64,000 bases of DNA from Psychrobacter sp. P11F6 (GCF_001435295.1 NZ_CM003594.1:2810574-2874573); one strand, 5' to 3'; positions 47,544-57,062 are shown, numbered from the stretch's first letter. The notes: generated by a model not told the origin, from the sequence alone. A program made the numbers and translations.

Positions 47544-49682
47544 TTAGAGCGCGGCAGGTATCGTGCCCATACGCTGGCTAATAGGCTGACTACGACCTAA
47601 TAGACTGCTATAAATGGTGGCATTTTCCATCACGTGTTTAACGTAATTACGGGTTTCAGGAAAGGCAATCGACTCGACGTACTGGTCGGCTGCGAGCGAA
47701 CCATATACCGGTTGCCAACGCTTGGCATTGTTCGGACCCGCATTATAGCCAGCCGTTGCCAACACAGGTTGACGGTTTAGCTTACCGAAAATATCACCCA
47801 TATACCATGTGCCGTAACGAATATTGGTATCGCCACTATTGGCACGGCTGGCGCTATAGGTCTCACCTAAATTGCGAGCAATATATTTTGCCGTGTCAGG
47901 CATCACCTGCATCAAACCACTGGCACCAACGTTTGAGCGTGCTGATGCAACAAAACGACTTTCTTGACGCATAATGCCATAAGCCCAAGCAGGATCGATA
48001 CCAGCAGACTGACTATAACGTACGACTGCATCTTGATGCGGCATCGGATGTGATAACGCTAAGCTGTCTACTCTATCAGTATTATCAACGGCATAAATTG
48101 CTCGGTCGAGCCAGCCCATATCATAGGCTTGACGAGCAGCGGCAATAATCAAGTTATCATCACGCTTGTCGCGCGCCTGCTTTACTGCCCAGTTCCATTC
48201 ACGATTGGCATAGGCACGGCTGGCGTCAGCATTATATAGAGCAAAAGCACGTGCAAAGTTGGCATCTTGCATGACACGTGCGCGATCAGCGGTACTGACA
48301 TTCGGTAAGTTATTACCACCCAAACGACTGGCATCAAAGCGCTGACCCACTTTATCCTTTGCCATTAAGCCATAATAGTCATTATTTTTTGCCAAGTTTT
48401 GATACATTTTTTTAGCAGTATTACGCTTGTTTGCATCGCTTGATTGCTCGTAAGCGCGAGCCAGCCAATATTGCCACTGGTCACTTTTTTGGGTTTCAGC
48501 CTCCATTTTTGAGATGGCTTCGACCACATCATCCCAGCGGCTAAAGCGAATCGCTGCCATGGCATAATCTTCGGCTTCTTCAAAATTAAAATCTTCGTCT
48601 AGGCTATTGCGGAACCAGTCAACCGCCTCAGCATTAAAACCATCATCCGTATTATGATTCATACGTTGCACCCCAAGGATGCGATACGCATAGCGACGAG
48701 TCTCCGCATTCAACAATTTAACTGAACGCTGATTGTCTTGCTTAACATCAAAATCTAACTGTAATGCAGCTTCACGGTAAGACTTGTCAGCAACGCGTCC
48801 CATAGCATATAGATATAGGTATTGATTGTTTTGACTGGCAGGTTCTCGACTAAAACGGCTAAAAAAAGCAGACGGATTCAGTTGAATCTCACTCAATGCT
48901 GAATAAGCAATAGGCGTTCCTAAACGTGATGACAATGCCATAATGTCACCCGTTTTGCCTTTGCGTAGCATACGCTTGAGCCGCGCCGCGCGATCCTGAT
49001 TGCTAATCAGCGCGTTATTATTCATCTCCATCGCGAGCTGGTCACACAAGGCTGGCTGCTTTTTGGTCGTCAACCAAACTTCAGACTTGGCTGCCATAGC
49101 CCGCATAGTATCGCCGCCATTATTGAACCCAAGCGCAACCGCACAGCGCTCACTGGCATCCGCATTGGTAATCAAATTCGCAACTTGGCGTACTGAGGCG
49201 TAATCATTGGAGCCTGCTTTAGTCTCAGCAAAATCCGCCACCAGCTTTTCTGCCATCACCGTATTTGGATATTGACGCACAAACTGTGACACTGCCGCCG
49301 AACTTTGCGAATTAAGATCCAAATTCATCCGCCAATAAGTGGGATACATAGCAAACAAACCGCCACTCATTGCTTGCTCATAATTGTATAAAGCACTGAC
49401 ATCACCGCGTTCTGCCGCAATTGCCGCTGCTGTAAATGAGCTCACACCATTGTCCGACTGATAGCCACTGTTTTGTTGATAGCTGCCTTCTTGCTGATAA
49501 CTGTCCTCTTCGCCCCACGTCAGCTCAGCACAAGCCACCTGTGACAATCCTAGCGCACTCATTGCTGTCGCCAAACTTAACGCACTGACTCGTAGCGTCC
49601 TTGCTTTCATTCGTTTTGCATCTTCATTTTGCTTAATAGATTCTCTATCCTTGATGCTATGAGCAACCTGCGGCTTTGTCAT
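47544..49682 (-). CDS. slt: Soluble lytic murein transglycosylase
   Basis: A periplasmic enzyme cutting the MurNAc-GlcNAc bond with formation of 1,6-anhydroMurNAc, the product later processed by AmpD. The signal peptide is LRVSALSLATAMSALGLSQVACA. A long alpha-helical superhelical domain (about residues 75-540) precedes the catalytic domain: AYGIMRQESRF with the catalytic Glu near residue 573, GASGLMQVMPDTA, and ATAGYNAGP. The start at 49682 has a GAGAG site and gives a long n-region; an alternative ATG lies at 49610, right before the signal peptide. A short Gln/Tyr/Ser-rich repeat (SYQQEGSYQQNSGYQ) follows the signal peptide. Confidence 0.95.
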   Translation of the reverse strand: MTKPQVAHSIKDRESIKQNEDAKRMKARTLRVSALSLATAMSALGLSQVACAELTWGEEDSYQQEGSYQQNSGYQSDNGVSSFTAAAIAAERGDVSALYNYEQAMSGGLFAMYPTYWRMNLDLNSQSSAAVSQFVRQYPNTVMAEKLVADFAETKAGSNDYASVRQVANLITNADASERCAVALGFNNGGDTMRAMAAKSEVWLTTKKQPALCDQLAMEMNNNALISNQDRAARLKRMLRKGKTGDIMALSSRLGTPIAYSALSEIQLNPSAFFSRFSREPASQNNQYLYLYAMGRVADKSYREAALQLDFDVKQDNQRSVKLLNAETRRYAYRILGVQRMNHNTDDGFNAEAVDWFRNSLDEDFNFEEAEDYAMAAIRFSRWDDVVEAISKMEAETQKSDQWQYWLARAYEQSSDANKRNTAKKMYQNLAKNNDYYGLMAKDKVGQRFDASRLGGNNLPNVSTADRARVMQDANFARAFALYNADASRAYANREWNWAVKQARDKRDDNLIIAAARQAYDMGWLDRAIYAVDNTDRVDSLALSHPMPHQDAVVRYSQSAGIDPAWAYGIMRQESRFVASARSNVGASGLMQVMPDTAKYIARNLGETYSASRANSGDTNIRYGTWYMGDIFGKLNRQPVLATAGYNAGPNNAKRWQPVYGSLAADQYVESIAFPETRNYVKHVMENATIYSSLLGRSQPISQRMGTIPAAL

Positions 49683-50069
49683 ACTGACTCTCTTTGTAAT
49701 GTGTCCAAATGATTTGGCTAAATAATATGTTTAGAATAACAATGCCAAAACGGCGTAAATCGCGATTTAATCAATCGCGCTAATATGGTCGCATTCATCA
49801 TACTATATTCGTTGCACTTTCAACCATCACCTTTACCTTTTGTTAATAAATACGATAGCACGGTGTAACATAGAAGTGATAGCAAGCTGTAATTTTTGCC
49901 AAACGCGTTACTAACAGCAGTAAACAATTGATACTGTTATAAATAATTTATCATAACGACCAACAATTGACCCTGCTAATTTTTCACATTGTCATAGGGT
50001 TGTGATAAAATACGCCACCTGTTAATCACCTATCACGCTATATTTTTAGTCAATCATGGACTTATCCTT
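49683..50069. other. Divergent promoter region slt/miaB
   Basis: AT-rich and non-coding. It contains a loose 24-bp direct repeat (GATAGCACGGTGTAA / GATAGCAAGCTGTAA around 49852-49895). I could not fix either promoter with confidence. Confidence 0.45.
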
Positions 50070-51560
50070 ATGAGTGTTACTGTATTTAATCCCCGCATCG
50101 ATGACACTGCTGTCGCTGAAACAACCGCTACTGCACCTGCTGTCACTGCACTCAAAGAATCAAGTTCAGCCCAAGCACCTGTCAAAACAGCGACTAAGAA
50201 AGTCTTTGTCACCACGCAGGGCTGTCAGATGAACGTCTATGATTCTGGCAAAATGCTGGACGTGCTCGGTGATTCCCACGGTATGGAAGTCACACACGAT
50301 ATCGATGAAGCCGATGTATTGCTGATGAATACTTGCTCTATCCGCGAAAAAGCGCAAGAAAAGGTGTTTTCAGAATTGGGTCGCTGGCGCAAGCTAAAAG
50401 AAAAGCGCCCTGATCTCGTCATTGGTGTCGGTGGTTGCGTAGCCTCTCAAGAAGGCGATAACATTCAAAAACGCGCGCCTTATGTCGATATGGTATTTGG
50501 CCCGCAGACATTACACCGTTTGCCAGAGCTGTATGATCAATCACATGAGCAGCGTGAAATCGCACCAAAAAATCGCATCGGCACAGTTGACGTATCCTTC
50601 CCAAGTATTGAAAAATTCGACTTTTTACCTGAGCCAAGAGTAGAAGGCTTTAAAGCCTTTGTCTCTATCATGGAAGGTTGCTCAAAATATTGCTCATTTT
50701 GCGTGGTGCCTTATACCCGCGGTGAAGAATTGTCGCGCCCACTCGACGACGTATTGGCTGAAATTGATAGCTTGGCGGCGCAAGGCGTGCGTGAAATCAA
50801 CCTATTGGGTCAAAACGTCAACGGCTATCGTGGTGAAAAAGACGACGGCAGCATTTGCCGTTTCGCCGAGCTATTGCATTATGTCTCGCATGTCGATGGC
50901 GTTGAGCGTATTCGCTATACGACCAGCCATCCACTAGAGTTCACTGATGACATCATTGATGCCTATGCACAATTGCCAGAGCTGGTATCGCACTTGCATC
51001 TACCCGTACAAAGTGGCTCGAACGCAATATTGGCTGCCATGAAACGCAATCATACGATTGACGTTTATATCAATCAAATTAATAAGCTCAAAGCCATTCG
51101 CCCAGATATTCACTTGTCGAGCGACTTTATCATTGGCTTCCCTGGCGAGACGGAACAAGATTTCCAAGATACCTTAAATCTAGCAAAAGAATTAAATTTC
51201 GATCACTCCTACAGCTTTATTTACTCTAAACGTCCGGGCACGCCAGCCGCTGAGTTGCCAGATGATGTGAGCTTTAAAACTAAAAAAGAGCGCTTAGCAG
51301 AATTCCAAAAAGTCATCATTGACTCAACGCTTGCCAAAACCCATGAGATGGTCGGTACTACGACTCGCGTATTGGTTGAACAAGTTGCCAACCGTCATCC
51401 TGACTGCCTAATCGGAACGGCAGATAACACCCGTACGGTCATGTTCCCTCACGATGTCGAAAAAATGGATGAAATGCTAGGTAAACTCGTCAGCGTACGT
51501 ATTACTGATTTCGTCAGCCCGCACATGGTAAAAGGTGAGCTAACCGAAGTATTGGCGTAA
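50070..51560 (+). CDS. miaB: tRNA-2-methylthio-N6-isopentenyladenosine synthase
   Basis: A radical-SAM methylthiotransferase acting on i6A37 of tRNAs. The UPF0004 domain holds three cysteines ([39 protein letters not shown] at about residues 52, 89 and 122) for the second [4Fe-4S] cluster. The radical-SAM motif CxxxCxxC is [16 protein letters not shown] near residues 203-210. A C-terminal TRAM domain ends the protein ([13 protein letters not shown]). The N-terminal extension of about 40 residues is Thr/Ala/Val-rich. It is followed by a strong terminator. Confidence 0.98.
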   Translation: MSVTVFNPRIDDTAVAETTATAPAVTALKESSSAQAPVKTATKKVFVTTQGCQMNVYDSGKMLDVLGDSHGMEVTHDIDEADVLLMNTCSIREKAQEKVFSELGRWRKLKEKRPDLVIGVGGCVASQEGDNIQKRAPYVDMVFGPQTLHRLPELYDQSHEQREIAPKNRIGTVDVSFPSIEKFDFLPEPRVEGFKAFVSIMEGCSKYCSFCVVPYTRGEELSRPLDDVLAEIDSLAAQGVREINLLGQNVNGYRGEKDDGSICRFAELLHYVSHVDGVERIRYTTSHPLEFTDDIIDAYAQLPELVSHLHLPVQSGSNAILAAMKRNHTIDVYINQINKLKAIRPDIHLSSDFIIGFPGETEQDFQDTLNLAKELNFDHSYSFIYSKRPGTPAAELPDDVSFKTKKERLAEFQKVIIDSTLAKTHEMVGTTTRVLVEQVANRHPDCLIGTADNTRTVMFPHDVEKMDEMLGKLVSVRITDFVSPHMVKGELTEVLA

Positions 51561-51587
51561 CCGTTAAATTATAAGTTTGAGTAAAAA

Positions 51588-51626
51588 TAAAAAAGCCGTT
51601 CACTATTTATAGTGAGCGGCTTTTTT
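51588..51626. terminator. Bidirectional terminator after miaB
   Basis: AAAAGCCGTTCACTAT / ATAGTGAGCGGCTTTT, a long stem with a small loop and A/T runs on both sides. It serves miaB and, on the other strand, the small gene at 51644. Confidence 0.93.
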
Positions 51627-51643
51627 GTTGTTTAAATTTAAGA

Positions 51644-51895
51644 TTAAGATGAACGATTACTACTCCACAACCAATCCGTCTGCCGTAGCTGCTGCTTGGT
51701 CTCACGGCGACGTTTTTTTCGGACGATATCGATATCCTCCTTTTCGTGAATACCACCTTTTCTTAACAGTGGATCTAGTGCCAAATAGTTGCGCGGCTTG
51801 ACAGTGCCTATTGAGTGTTGTGCACCTGTCTCGGCTTGCTGTTCTAACTGCCGCTCAATCTGTTTGGCTTTTTTTAAAGTTTGTTTTAAGCTCAT
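51644..51895 (-). CDS. Small basic protein downstream of rtcB, unknown function
   Basis: The 83-aa product has an N-terminal charged helix or coiled coil (MSLKQTLKKAKQIERQLEQQAE) and a highly basic C-terminal part (RKKRRRETKQQLRQ). No family is recognised. The ATG at 51895 has an AGGT site. The open frame continues upstream to 52018, but that part lies in the rtcB hairpin and I regard it as non-coding. Basic charge and its place behind an RNA ligase gene make RNA binding conceivable; that is inference. Confidence 0.6.
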   Translation of the reverse strand: MSLKQTLKKAKQIERQLEQQAETGAQHSIGTVKPRNYLALDPLLRKGGIHEKEDIDIVRKKRRRETKQQLRQTDWLWSSNRSS

Positions 51896-51940
51896 ATTGT
51901 TACCTATACTTTTAATATATATCGATCTGTTTTGTCTGTT

Positions 51941-52045
51941 CGAGTGACGGCATAGTGAGGCCACGACTAGGAAATCGAGCGCAAATAGTACACTTAGTAC
52001 ATTTAGCTCGGTTGACATCGTCGTGGCTCGCTATGCCGTCACTCG
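51941..52045 (-). ncRNA. Large foldback (RNA hairpin) immediately downstream of rtcB
   Basis: The left arm 51941-51967 and the right arm 52020-52045 are complementary over 26 bp, with one substitution and one extra G. Inside, GAGC / GCTC, AAAT / ATTT and GTAC / GTAC give a second, imperfect stem. The arm sequence begins CGAGTGACGGCATAG. It starts one base after the rtcB stop codon and ends 45 bp before the small gene. There is no T-run, so it is not a usual intrinsic terminator. Function is unknown: RNA processing, mRNA stabilisation or a mobile palindrome are options. Confidence 0.7.
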
Positions 52046-53260
52046 TTAGCCTTTAATACACATCACCTGCTTCAGCGTATGCACCACTTCTACTAAGTCA
52101 GATTGATTCGCCATTACTTCATTAATGTCTTTATAAGCGCCAGGTATTTCATCGATGACGCCTTTATCTTTGCGACATTCGACACCATCTGTCTGCGCTT
52201 TTAACTCATCAATAGTGAACGCTCGCATGGCTTTACCACGGCTCATCTGTCGTCCTGCCCCGTGCGAGCAAGAGCAAAACGATTCCTCTGCGCCTAGACC
52301 GCGCACAATAAAAGACTTTGCGCCCATAGAGCCTGGGATAATGCCGAGCTCACCTGCATAAGCACTGATCGCACCTTTACGAGTGACATAGACTTGCTCA
52401 CCGAAATGCACCTCTTCATTGACATAATTATGATGGCAATTGATGGCTTCGTTGGTCAACTGAAATCGTGGTAACCCCGCTTGTGGCGACTGCAATGACT
52501 TGATGACCAAGCGCATCATCTCACGGCGATTTTCTAGCGCGTAATCCTGCGCCCAGCCCACCGCTTCAACATAATCAGCAAAGCTATCAGACCCTTCAGC
52601 AAAGTACGACAAATCATGATCTGGCACATGACCAAAGCGCGATTGACGCTCTTTTTTGGCAAGGTTAATAAAGTACTGGCCAATACAATTACCAATACCG
52701 CGACTTCCAGAGTGCAGCATTACCCAGACGTCTTTGTTTTCATCCAAGCAAAGCTCAATGAAATGATTGCCACCACCCAGTGTACCGAGCTGCTTTGCCC
52801 AAGTGCGCTCAAAACCTTTGAGCATTTTGAGCAAACCTGGATGCTTATCAGTAATCGGCTTTAAGCGCTTGCCTAGTGGATCAAGCGTTGAGTTCTTGGC
52901 TTGGATTTGTTTGTGCATGTTGAAGCCAACAGGCACTTGCTGCTCAATGATCGACCGCAATGACTTTAAACTGTCAGGCAGATGACTCGCTGTCAGTGAC
53001 AAACGCACCGCATTCATACCGCAGCCGATATCCACACCAACGGCGGCAGGAATGATGGCTGATTTAGTCGGAATCACACTACCGACTGTAGCACCTTTGC
53101 CAACATGCACGTCAGGCATAACTGCAATGTGTGAGTGTACAAACTCCAACTGGGCTAAATTGCGTAGTTGCTGCATCGCACCTTGCTCAATATCTGAGGT
53201 ATAAATCTTGACTGGTACACCATGTTTGCGGTTTTCATTTAATATTAATTGAATGCTCAT
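52046..53260 (-). CDS. rtcB: RNA-splicing ligase RtcB
   Basis: A GTP- and Mn2+-dependent ligase that joins 2',3'-cyclic-phosphate or 3'-phosphate ends to 5'-OH ends of RNA. Metal-site motifs are MPDVHVGKGATVGSV, AAVGVDIGCGMNAVRL and GGGNHFIEL. The guanylylation site is FCSCSHGAGRQMSRGKA, with the His near residue 331 (E. coli His337). The length of 404 aa is standard. Neither rtcA nor rtcR nor rsr is adjacent. An 800-bp non-coding region lies upstream and a large hairpin lies directly downstream. Confidence 0.97.
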   Translation of the reverse strand: MSIQLILNENRKHGVPVKIYTSDIEQGAMQQLRNLAQLEFVHSHIAVMPDVHVGKGATVGSVIPTKSAIIPAAVGVDIGCGMNAVRLSLTASHLPDSLKSLRSIIEQQVPVGFNMHKQIQAKNSTLDPLGKRLKPITDKHPGLLKMLKGFERTWAKQLGTLGGGNHFIELCLDENKDVWVMLHSGSRGIGNCIGQYFINLAKKERQSRFGHVPDHDLSYFAEGSDSFADYVEAVGWAQDYALENRREMMRLVIKSLQSPQAGLPRFQLTNEAINCHHNYVNEEVHFGEQVYVTRKGAISAYAGELGIIPGSMGAKSFIVRGLGAEESFCSCSHGAGRQMSRGKAMRAFTIDELKAQTDGVECRKDKGVIDEIPGAYKDINEVMANQSDLVEVVHTLKQVMCIKG

Positions 53261-54003
53261 CTTTTATATTTTCCATTTTATTATTTTTATAACCATGCAG
53301 GATATGTTTACTTACCTATTATTAAAATTTTTAGACATTACTTATCCGTCTCAATTAAACATAACGTTTAATAAGAAGATTATTTAATAATCTATAAAAT
53401 TTAGGCAATAAAATACCGTATTTCTATTAAATGAAAAATCAATAGAAATGTATAATTAGTTTATTATGGACGTTTTGAAGGAAGATTTTACCGTACCAAA
53501 ATTGAAAGCATAAAAATTATGCATACAGAAAGGCATACGCTAAACGATGGCGTAAGTAACCTTATTGGCAATAGCGGTAAAGTAAAATGTTAGATAAACA
53601 GACAGCAGTAAGCGCAATATGGCTTAGCACGATCGCAGAGCGATTTTGGCACGGTAGACTTAGAAGAGGAATAGCGCAAGTAGATACAGAAGACTATGCG
53701 TTGATATCATTCAATAGGATATCACTCAGTAGCTTATATATAAATTCAGCCAAACCTGTTCGAAGTCGTCATTGCTGTCAGGTAGTTTACACATTCAATC
53801 TTTAAAAACGTCTTGATAGTTAAATAGGACACGATGATTCCTCCGTAGGTTGTGGCTAATTATTGTAGACAATAATAGCAGACTTATTGGGATGGCTTAT
53901 CGCTTACATAGAAGCTAATAAATAGATGTAGCAATAATAACGATTTAAAAAATAAAGTCAATAATTAATTTTAATTAAATAAAAAAATATATTTCATTAA
54001 TCA
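53261..54003. other. Long spacer upstream of rtcB
   Basis: An AT-rich start with two palindromes: GATTATTTAATAATC at 53378-53392, and ATTTCTATT / AATAGAAAT at 53420-53449. A less AT-rich middle (53520-53800) has an unlikely ORF of 72 codons. A strong dyad GCTAATTATTGT / ACAATAATAGC lies at 53855-53879. No protein or RNA family is recognised. No sigma-54 promoter (TGGCAC-N5-TTGC) facing rtcB is visible. Confidence 0.5.
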
Positions 54004-54045
54004 TGTTATTTAAAAAGTGTTACTTTGAGAGTGTTATTTTAAATA
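54004..54045. repeat. 14-bp tandem array, three units
   Basis: TGTTATTTAAAAAG, TGTTACTTTGAGAG and TGTTATTTTAAATA at 54004, 54018 and 54032, between the LysE gene and the rtcB upstream region. Confidence 0.7.
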
Positions 54046-54061
54046 TAGAACTAAAAAACCT

Positions 54062-54802
54062 TTAAACCATAAAGCTATTTATGACTTCAACCAATAAAGC
54101 GGCTGCAATGATGATAAATATGATGCCGCAACCACGATTAAGCCACGCTAAACGATTGCCAACATCGAGCCAACTTGCCAGTTTTGTACCACCTAAGGTA
54201 TAAATAATCTGCCAAATCGTCTCACTCAAAAACAACCCTATGGTTAATAAGACATATTGCGGCCATAGTGGCGCACTAAAATTGATAAACTTCGGAAAAA
54301 ATGCCGCAAAGAATAAGATAGCTTTTGGATTAGATAACGATACCCAAACACCTGTACGAAATAGGGTCGTATTACTTGGAAAGACTTTGACAGCCGCGCT
54401 AGAGAGCGAACGTGGCTGCGGTGTATTAGCCGTGCTTTCACTGTTACTTTCAGACGCAGAATATTCCGAAGCGACTTCTTCACTCATTTCGCGAGCGTCT
54501 TTCATTAAACTACCATCACCCGCATCACGCCATGAGCTGATACCTAGATAGATTAAATAAGCTGCACCCACTGCTTTAATGACTGTCAACAACCAAGGCG
54601 ACTGGCGACTGATCACATCGAGTCCAAGTAGGGTCGAAAGCAGTAATATAAATAGCCCAAGACTCAGACCTGCCAGCGTCCACAGCGTTCGCTTCACGCC
54701 ATAGTTCATGCCATACTGAAATGCCAGTAGCATGTTTGGACCTGGGGTCGCTGAAATAAAAAACGTACTTGCAAAGAATACTGCAAACAGATGCCAAGAC
54801 AT
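54062..54802 (-). CDS. LysE/RhtB-family amino-acid exporter
   Basis: An inner-membrane exporter with about six helices. N-terminal FFISATPGPNMLLAFQYGMNYG is the LysE signature (with the GPN motif), and WVSLSNPKAILFFAAFFPKFI the second conserved block near residue 155. A Ser/Glu-rich cytoplasmic insert (about residues 105-140) is longer than usual. The substrate is unknown. It lies upstream of a long spacer and downstream of argE on the same strand, with a terminator between. Confidence 0.9.
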   Translation of the reverse strand: MSWHLFAVFFASTFFISATPGPNMLLAFQYGMNYGVKRTLWTLAGLSLGLFILLLSTLLGLDVISRQSPWLLTVIKAVGAAYLIYLGISSWRDAGDGSLMKDAREMSEEVASEYSASESNSESTANTPQPRSLSSAAVKVFPSNTTLFRTGVWVSLSNPKAILFFAAFFPKFINFSAPLWPQYVLLTIGLFLSETIWQIIYTLGGTKLASWLDVGNRLAWLNRGCGIIFIIIAAALLVEVINSFMV

Positions 54803-54858
54803 CGACCAACCCCTACTTTATTATTTATAAAAATTTATCGTAATAATGCCAAACTGCT

Positions 54859-54888
54859 AAAAAATAAACACCGCCATAACGACGGTGT
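54859..54888 (-). terminator. Intrinsic terminator of argE
   Basis: In the minus-strand transcript ACACCG pairs with CGGTGT around a 9-nt loop, followed by TTATTTTTT. Confidence 0.75.
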
Positions 54889-54924
54889 CTCTTCTGCTAA
54901 CTCGTCACTTGCTGATTTAATCCA

Positions 54925-56145
54925 TCAATTGATCGTACAGCTATCTAATAACTTCTGTAAAAAACCATCACAGCGCTCAATTTCACTCAGCTCGACATAT
55001 TCATCGGCTTTATGTGCTTGCTCAATACTACCGGGACCGCAGATAATCGTTGGGATGCCAGCATTGGTAAATTGCCCGCCCTCAGTTGCATAAGCTACTT
55101 TATGACGCTCGTTATCTCCAGTTAGTGCGGCTATTAACGATTGCAATTCAGCACTGTCATTATCAGTCATTGCCGGTACGCTTTCTTCCTGCATCAGCTC
55201 AATACCGGTATCGGCAGCACATGCTTGCATCTGGGCATTTAATTCTGCCACTTTCGCTTGAATCGGTGCAAGAATATCCTCTTGCGTCATATGCGGCAGG
55301 TTACGATAGTCAAAGGTAAACTCGCATAGATTAGGCACAATATTGGTCGCGGTGCCACCTCGAATCGTGCCTACAGACAATGTGGAATAAGGCACATCGA
55401 ACAGCGCATCATTATCACTGCGATGACTAATCTCTTCTGCTAACTCATCGACATAACCAATCAAACGACTGGCATAGCTGATAGCATTGACACCTTGGGC
55501 GGTCAATGACGAATGCGCAGACTTACCATGGACGCGGCAACGATAAACGGCAATGCCTTTATGTGCCACAACCATCGTCATATTGGTTGGCTCACCGACG
55601 ATACAATAATCAGGGGTGATACCACGCGCTTTCAAATCTGCCAGTATCAATGGCGCACCCAAACAGCCCACTTCTTCATCGAATGACAATGCCAAATGCA
55701 GTGGACGACGTAACTGACCGCTATTTGATAATTGCACAGCGCGTGGTAATAACGTCAATGCACAAGCAATAAAGCCTTTCATATCACACGCACCGCGTCC
55801 GTATAGCTTATCGTCACGTATCGTCGCAGTGAATGGATCTGACGCCCAGTCTTGACCATCAACTGGCACCACATCGGTATGACCAGACAGCACCAGACCA
55901 TGATTTACTTCATCAGAGTTTTTGCCTGCTGGCACAGTAACGAATAGATTGGCTTTGTTTTTGGCTTCATTAAAAGTCAAATCTATTATCAAACCTAATT
56001 GTTCACAGTACGCTTGCACATCTTTAATCAAGGCTAAATTTGAATGGCGACTGACCGTATCAAAGCCAATCAAACGCGTTAGCCAATCGATACTATGCGC
56101 AGGGTAAGACGTATTTTTGAGCTGATTATTATTGTTCGAAGTCAT
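54925..56145 (-). CDS. argE: Acetylornithine deacetylase
   Basis: An M20-family di-zinc enzyme making ornithine from N-acetylornithine in arginine synthesis. It shows LSGHTDVVPVDGQDW (His and Asp ligands) near residue 87, YGRGACDMKGFIACAL (Asp ligand), SFDEEVGCLGAP (catalytic Glu pair), and the dimerisation domain near 200-310. The 406-aa length and the ACDMKGF and GAPLIL motifs are typical of ArgE. Related M20 peptidases cannot be excluded fully, but ArgE fits best. Confidence 0.9.
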   Translation of the reverse strand: MTSNNNNQLKNTSYPAHSIDWLTRLIGFDTVSRHSNLALIKDVQAYCEQLGLIIDLTFNEAKNKANLFVTVPAGKNSDEVNHGLVLSGHTDVVPVDGQDWASDPFTATIRDDKLYGRGACDMKGFIACALTLLPRAVQLSNSGQLRRPLHLALSFDEEVGCLGAPLILADLKARGITPDYCIVGEPTNMTMVVAHKGIAVYRCRVHGKSAHSSLTAQGVNAISYASRLIGYVDELAEEISHRSDNDALFDVPYSTLSVGTIRGGTATNIVPNLCEFTFDYRNLPHMTQEDILAPIQAKVAELNAQMQACAADTGIELMQEESVPAMTDNDSAELQSLIAALTGDNERHKVAYATEGGQFTNAGIPTIICGPGSIEQAHKADEYVELSEIERCDGFLQKLLDSCTIN

Positions 56146-56280
56146 GAAATATCCTTATCACGATATAATACCGATTTTAGAAATACGGTTAGCGATGTTA
56201 AATTTTCCAAGCCTACTAGATGTAGTACTCGCACTCGTTTTTCGCTACTGTAATTTCTGGAATGGTAAAAATAGAAAGCG

Positions 56281-56766
56281 TTAGCATCTTTGAAATGCGC
56301 GCTGTTGCAGCGCCTTTACTTCTGCATCTAAGCCTGCAATCGGACCTTGTACTGGTATGTTCGGAGCCACTTCTTGAATACTTAATGAATTGATCGGTGA
56401 TGAGGATTTTACGCCCATCTCCTGCATCCATTCATCCAACTGTTTTGATGAGCTGACATAAACGATACGACCAAGCCCTGCCCACGCATGCGCGGCCGAA
56501 CACATGGCACAATGCTCGCCTGAGGTATAAACCACAGCGTTAGCGCGCGCCTCCGCTGTCATATTTGCTGCTGCCCATTTAGCAACGGCAATCTCAGGAT
56601 GATAAGTAGCATCGACAGAATTGGCTCGGTTACGATCTTCATGCAGCACATGACCGTCGCCGTCGACCAATACGCTACCAAATGGCTCATCGCCCGCCTC
56701 TAAAGCTTCAGTAGCAAGCTCTACGCAGCGGCGCAAATACATCATATCATTGTCGGTGATCATCAT
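56281..56766 (-). CDS. Nucleoside deaminase (cytidine deaminase-like fold)
   Basis: A zinc-dependent hydrolytic deaminase of the guanine/tRNA-adenosine deaminase superfamily. The motif YHPEIAVAKWA has HPE where most members have HAE, and SGEHCAMCSAAHAW has HCxxC instead of PCxxC. These changes are, as far as I recall, common to one branch annotated simply as nucleoside deaminase. The substrate is unknown. The start at 56766 has a GGGAGA site just upstream. The MITE lies 71 bp upstream of the start, so its ends may affect expression. Confidence 0.87.
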   Translation of the reverse strand: MMITDNDMMYLRRCVELATEALEAGDEPFGSVLVDGDGHVLHEDRNRANSVDATYHPEIAVAKWAAANMTAEARANAVVYTSGEHCAMCSAAHAWAGLGRIVYVSSSKQLDEWMQEMGVKSSSPINSLSIQEVAPNIPVQGPIAGLDAEVKALQQRAFQRC

Positions 56767-56836
56767 AATCTCCCTTCTATTATCTAAGGGCCAGTAATGA
56801 CTCTTAAAATCTCTCATATCTTTTTAGAAAATACTA

Positions 56837-57005
56837 GGGCGTGTTCTCATTTTGAAAATGGTGATAAAAATGAGATAACTGATAGCCAAATCAGAAAAAT
56901 AGCGCAGATAATATTGGGACATTAACCAGCTATTTGACGTAGTTTTGCAAGATTTAACTATTTTTAGCCCATTTAGTCGCTTTCTCTTAGATTGAGGACA
57001 CGCCC
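56837..57005. mobile_element. 169-bp MITE with TA duplication
   Basis: The ends GGGCGTGTTCTCATTTT and, reversed, GGGCGTGTCCTCAATCT match at 14 of 17 positions as terminal inverted repeats. A TA dinucleotide flanks both sides (56835-56836 and 57006-57007). No ORF lies inside. A second copy of the right-hand end is at 46330. The parent transposase is not in the window; a TA target suggests a Tc1/IS630-type or related enzyme, but this is inference. Confidence 0.8.
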
Positions 57006-57062
57006 TAGCATGGATAATAAGTTGGCTTTTATGACAGATTGCTTCTTACGATAGCGTCTTTA

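Noticed and set aside
51896..52018. N-terminal extension of the small gene behind rtcB
   Set aside because: It would be encoded inside the foldback, and an ATG with ribosome site exists at 51895.
53755..53770. TGTTCGAAGTC, reminiscent of a tRNA T-loop, near rtcB
   Set aside because: No acceptor, D or anticodon stem could be built around it, so neither a tRNA nor a Y-RNA tRNA-like domain is supported.
53587..53805. 72-codon plus-strand ORF upstream of rtcB
   Set aside because: No ribosome site, no homology pattern, and atypical amino-acid composition.
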